Shown piece after piece: positions 61,920 to 64,000 of a DNA stretch of 64,000 bases. This stretch comes from Oleispirillum sp963668495. GTDB lineage: Bacteria > Pseudomonadota > Alphaproteobacteria > Rhodospirillales > Rhodospirillaceae. Under the pieces are notes generated by a model, which saw nothing but the letters and a program-made list of their open reading frames with translations, ran no database searches and was not told the DNA's origin. Position 1 is the stretch's first letter. Each line of letters opens with the position of its first letter. The position numbers and the translations under genes are program-made. The stretch is from assembly GCA_963668495.1 (NCBI GenBank), contig OY764545.1:310001-374000 (forward strand), given 5' to 3'.

Positions 61920-62696
61920 CTAGGCCACTTTCCGCAAAATAGAATAAATCCCAAAAGAATCGGGCGAGACCGGTTTGCCTGTCATGTATTCCCGCGTTTC
62001 CAAGCATTCAAAACCCGGGAATAAATTGTCCTGCGCAAAGTAATCGGCATCAAAGTGCCGCATGTCGTGGGTTTCACATGATACGACCTGAAACTGGTCG
62101 GAATGGTCTTGTTTCTGTTCAATATCAATACGCAGCCTAACGAAATTTTTATCCGGGTCCCACTCCGGCAATACTCTGCGGATATAGGACTGACCATCTA
62201 TTTCAAACCTGAGCTCCCTTCGCTCAGGAGGCTGTCGATACAATGCCTGTGAATGCCAGTAATCGAACACAAATACTCCACCAGGCTTTAAATGCGCATA
62301 AGCGGTCGCCAAGGCATCTTGCACATCCTGATCTTGCACCTGATAGCTAATGACATGGAACAGCGACACAACGGCATCAAATTCCTGATGCCCGCGGAAA
62401 TTTCGAATATCCCCCTGCGCAAGTTGAACCGCATTTGCCAAGCCTGCCGCATCAACATTATTTTTTGCATGCGCCAACATATCTTGGCTGCGCTCTACCC
62501 CACGAACGGATAGCCCCTTCCGGGCAAAGTGTATTCCATGCCAACCACTTCCACATCCTAAATCAAGGATATTGCGGGGCGGAACATCAAGCCAGCGGTC
62601 AAAACATGAAAGGACGAACGCAACTTCTGCTTCATAATCTTTCCGAGCATACAGGGCATCGTAATAAGCCGCGTAATCGCCAAAATTATCCACCAT
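61920..62696 (-). CDS. Class I SAM-dependent methyltransferase
   Basis: A 258-residue enzyme. Motif I ILDLGCGSGWHGIHFA (about 43-58), motif II-like QLAQGDIRNF, and a later VVSLFHVISYQ are standard. In this operon it is likely a sugar O- or N-methylase acting on the nucleotide-sugar or finished glycan. GGAGG precedes the ATG, overlapping the aminotransferase end by 11 bases. Confidence 0.87.
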   Translation of the reverse strand: MVDNFGDYAAYYDALYARKDYEAEVAFVLSCFDRWLDVPPRNILDLGCGSGWHGIHFARKGLSVRGVERSQDMLAHAKNNVDAAGLANAVQLAQGDIRNFRGHQEFDAVVSLFHVISYQVQDQDVQDALATAYAHLKPGGVFVFDYWHSQALYRQPPERRELRFEIDGQSYIRRVLPEWDPDKNFVRLRIDIEQKQDHSDQFQVVSCETHDMRHFDADYFAQDNLFPGFECLETREYMTGKPVSPDSFGIYSILRKVA

Positions 62697-63831
62697 GAAT
62701 TGCCTCCAATACTTGCTTCAAAGCATTTGCAGACTTTTCATACTGGGCGAATGTATTGCCAAGCCCGGATGGCAGGTAAAACCCATGCTCCGCAATATAT
62801 TCACTGACAGGATAATGCTCTCCGATGAATAAGCCCATGTTTTGCAGAACTGGCTGCTTGTGCATGGGCCAGAAAAATGGCCGAGACCCCACACCCAATT
62901 CAGCCAATTTTTGCATAACCGTTTGCGCATTCACGCCCAGTTCTGCGCGCAAAACGATGCCATAGACCCAATACATATTTTCCGCCCCATGGGCCGAAGC
63001 CAGCGGCAATTGAATGCCTTCGACATCAGCAAGCGCCGACGAATAAAAGGCACCCATTCTTCGTTTGTAAGCCAAAAAATTCTGCATTTTGGGAAGCTGG
63101 GCAGTCCCCAAAGCGGCCTGCAAACTTGTCATACGTGCATTGTGGCCCAAATCATGGTGAACAAACCTTCGTTCAGCAGAAAAACACAGATTTCGTTTGC
63201 TTCGTAGCTTCTCTGCTATGTCTTGCCGATCGGTCAGGATCATCCCCCCTTCCCCAGTTGTCACCAGTTTGTTTGGATAAAAACTGAAGGTGGAAACATC
63301 ACCAAAACTACCGCACACCCGACCATGGGTGGTTAAGCCATGCGCCTCAGCCGCATCTTCGATCACATACAGGTTGTGTCGCTCCGCAATCTCGAGGATG
63401 GCATCCATCGCACAGGGCAAACCATAAATATGGACCGGCATAATCGCACGTACCGCCGGATCCTTGGCCTTGGCCGCGACCTGATCCACATCCATTGTCC
63501 ACGTCTGGGGGCAACAATCCACCAGAACAGGTTCAAGCCCCGCCTTTATCACAGCCTGAATACAGGAAATAATCGTGAATGCTGGCAAAATAACTTTATC
63601 ACCGGGTGATAGTCCCAATGATTCAACGGCAATTTCCAAGGCTGTGGTCCCGTTGGTAACGGCAACACCAAATTTGCGATTACATAGCCTTGCGTATTCT
63701 TCTTCAAATCTGGCGACAAAGGGGCCTTCGGAACTGACCCAGCCGCTATCGAGACAGGCCAAAACGGCATCGCGTTCCTCAGTGGACAGATGCGGAATAT
63801 TGACCGGGATAAATGCGGCTTTGTCACTCAT
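62686..63831 (-). CDS. DegT/DnrJ/EryC1-family sugar aminotransferase
   Basis: A 381-residue PLP enzyme that turns a keto-sugar nucleotide into an amino-sugar. TNGTTALEIA binds the PLP phosphate, VIEDAAEAHG holds the ring Asp, and the Schiff-base Lys is K188 in SFYPNKLVTTGEGGM. The N-terminal block (LDSGWVSSEGPFVARFEEEYA) is like perosamine synthetases (GDP-4-keto-6-deoxymannose C4 aminotransferase) more than PseC, so a 4-amino-4,6-dideoxy sugar is possible. It overlaps the preceding cupin-like gene by eight bases. Confidence 0.92.
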   Translation of the reverse strand: MSDKAAFIPVNIPHLSTEERDAVLACLDSGWVSSEGPFVARFEEEYARLCNRKFGVAVTNGTTALEIAVESLGLSPGDKVILPAFTIISCIQAVIKAGLEPVLVDCCPQTWTMDVDQVAAKAKDPAVRAIMPVHIYGLPCAMDAILEIAERHNLYVIEDAAEAHGLTTHGRVCGSFGDVSTFSFYPNKLVTTGEGGMILTDRQDIAEKLRSKRNLCFSAERRFVHHDLGHNARMTSLQAALGTAQLPKMQNFLAYKRRMGAFYSSALADVEGIQLPLASAHGAENMYWVYGIVLRAELGVNAQTVMQKLAELGVGSRPFFWPMHKQPVLQNMGLFIGEHYPVSEYIAEHGFYLPSGLGNTFAQYEKSANALKQVLEAIHGG

Positions 63832-64000
63832 TTGAAGCCCCCGAATTCAGGGTCAGATATGTAACGAACTGCTCTGCGATTCCCTGAAACCGTTCTTTTT
63901 CTTCGGGTCCGGCATATGGCCCCTGTTTCACCTCGATCATCTCGACATCTTCAAGAACTTTGAAGCCGTGCCCTCCCGAGGCAAGAAGAATAACATCGCC
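63824..64000 (-). CDS. Cupin-like sugar-pathway protein, C-terminal fragment
   Basis: Fifty-eight residues are visible before the stop; the rest lies past the window edge. The piece GDVILLASGGHGFKVLED, then IEVKQGPYAG, has the G-D-x-x-x-x-x-G-x-H-G form of a cupin beta-barrel end, as seen in small proteins next to sugar aminotransferases. Function as an isomerase, epimerase or sensor is not determined. Its stop overlaps the aminotransferase start, so both belong to one operon that begins upstream of this window. Confidence 0.5.
   Translation of the reverse strand, partial: GDVILLASGGHGFKVLEDVEMIEVKQGPYAGPEEKERFQGIAEQFVTYLTLNSGASNE

Noticed and set aside
1..64000. tRNA, rRNA, CRISPR array, insertion sequence or phage genes
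   Set aside because: I looked for cloverleaf ends, repeated spacers, transposase motifs and terminal repeats by eye and found none.

Overview
The window looks like part of the chromosome of a free-living, probably marine alphaproteobacterium of the Rhodospirillales type (Thalassospira, Terasakiella and Magnetovibrio relatives are the kind I would compare with; I cannot identify the genus). The grounds are FlbT/FlaF and FliX (alphaproteobacterial flagellar regulators), CckA downstream of flhB, a GAAC-N7-GAAC SOS box upstream of recA, an NADP isocitrate dehydrogenase and a DksA without its full zinc site. Coding density is high and base composition is moderate. No rRNA, tRNA, CRISPR array or insertion sequence was seen.

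Layout. 1-10 kb is housekeeping: a cut MFS transporter with an AraC regulator, pssA, a conserved unknown, a LysM protein, icd, alaS and recA. 10-18 kb holds cckA and the early flagellar export and rod operon (flgB-flgC-fliE-fliQ-fliR-flhB on the minus strand), then fhlB, an unknown, fliO and fliP on the plus strand. 18-21 kb carries an orphan amino-acid binding protein and speD-speE. 21-30 kb is a minus-strand motor and chemotaxis block: fliL, fliM, a DUF6468-type protein, a MotE-like protein, cheY, cheZ, two MotB-like proteins and a 1072-residue AMIN-like/TPR protein. 30-42 kb holds flgF-flgG-flgA-flgH, a FlaF paralogue, a lipoprotein, dksA, fliX, and flgI, a rod-binding protein, flgN, flgK and flgL.

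42-52 kb is a flagellin locus. One flagellin gene, followed by flbT and flaF, is flanked by two mirrored pairs of glycosyltransferases. Each pair is one TPR-GT41 (SPINDLY/OGT-like) protein plus one TPR-GT9-like protein. 52-64 kb is a sugar-biosynthesis and transfer region. It ends in a run of twelve tightly packed or overlapping minus-strand genes that starts beyond the right edge: a cupin-like fragment, a DegT aminotransferase, a methyltransferase, a STELLO-like protein, a GT2-like protein, a CMP-sugar synthetase, a Gfo/Idh oxidoreductase, a GT42-like protein, a UxaA-family dehydratase, a SAF-domain protein, a GT2 and a degenerate cytidylyltransferase. The simplest joint reading is that this operon makes an unusual CMP-activated acidic sugar, and that the TPR glycosyltransferases next to the flagellin put sugars on flagellin in the cytoplasm before export.

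Regulation visible in the sequence: two good sigma-54 (-24/-12) elements before flgF and flgI, near-consensus CtrA-like TTAA pairs before the flgB and fliL operons, an SOS box before recA, and several clear intrinsic terminators. The most novel candidates are the UxaA/SAF/CMP-sugar operon, the mirrored flagellin glycosyltransferase pairs, and the MotB-like pair with the AMIN-TPR protein.
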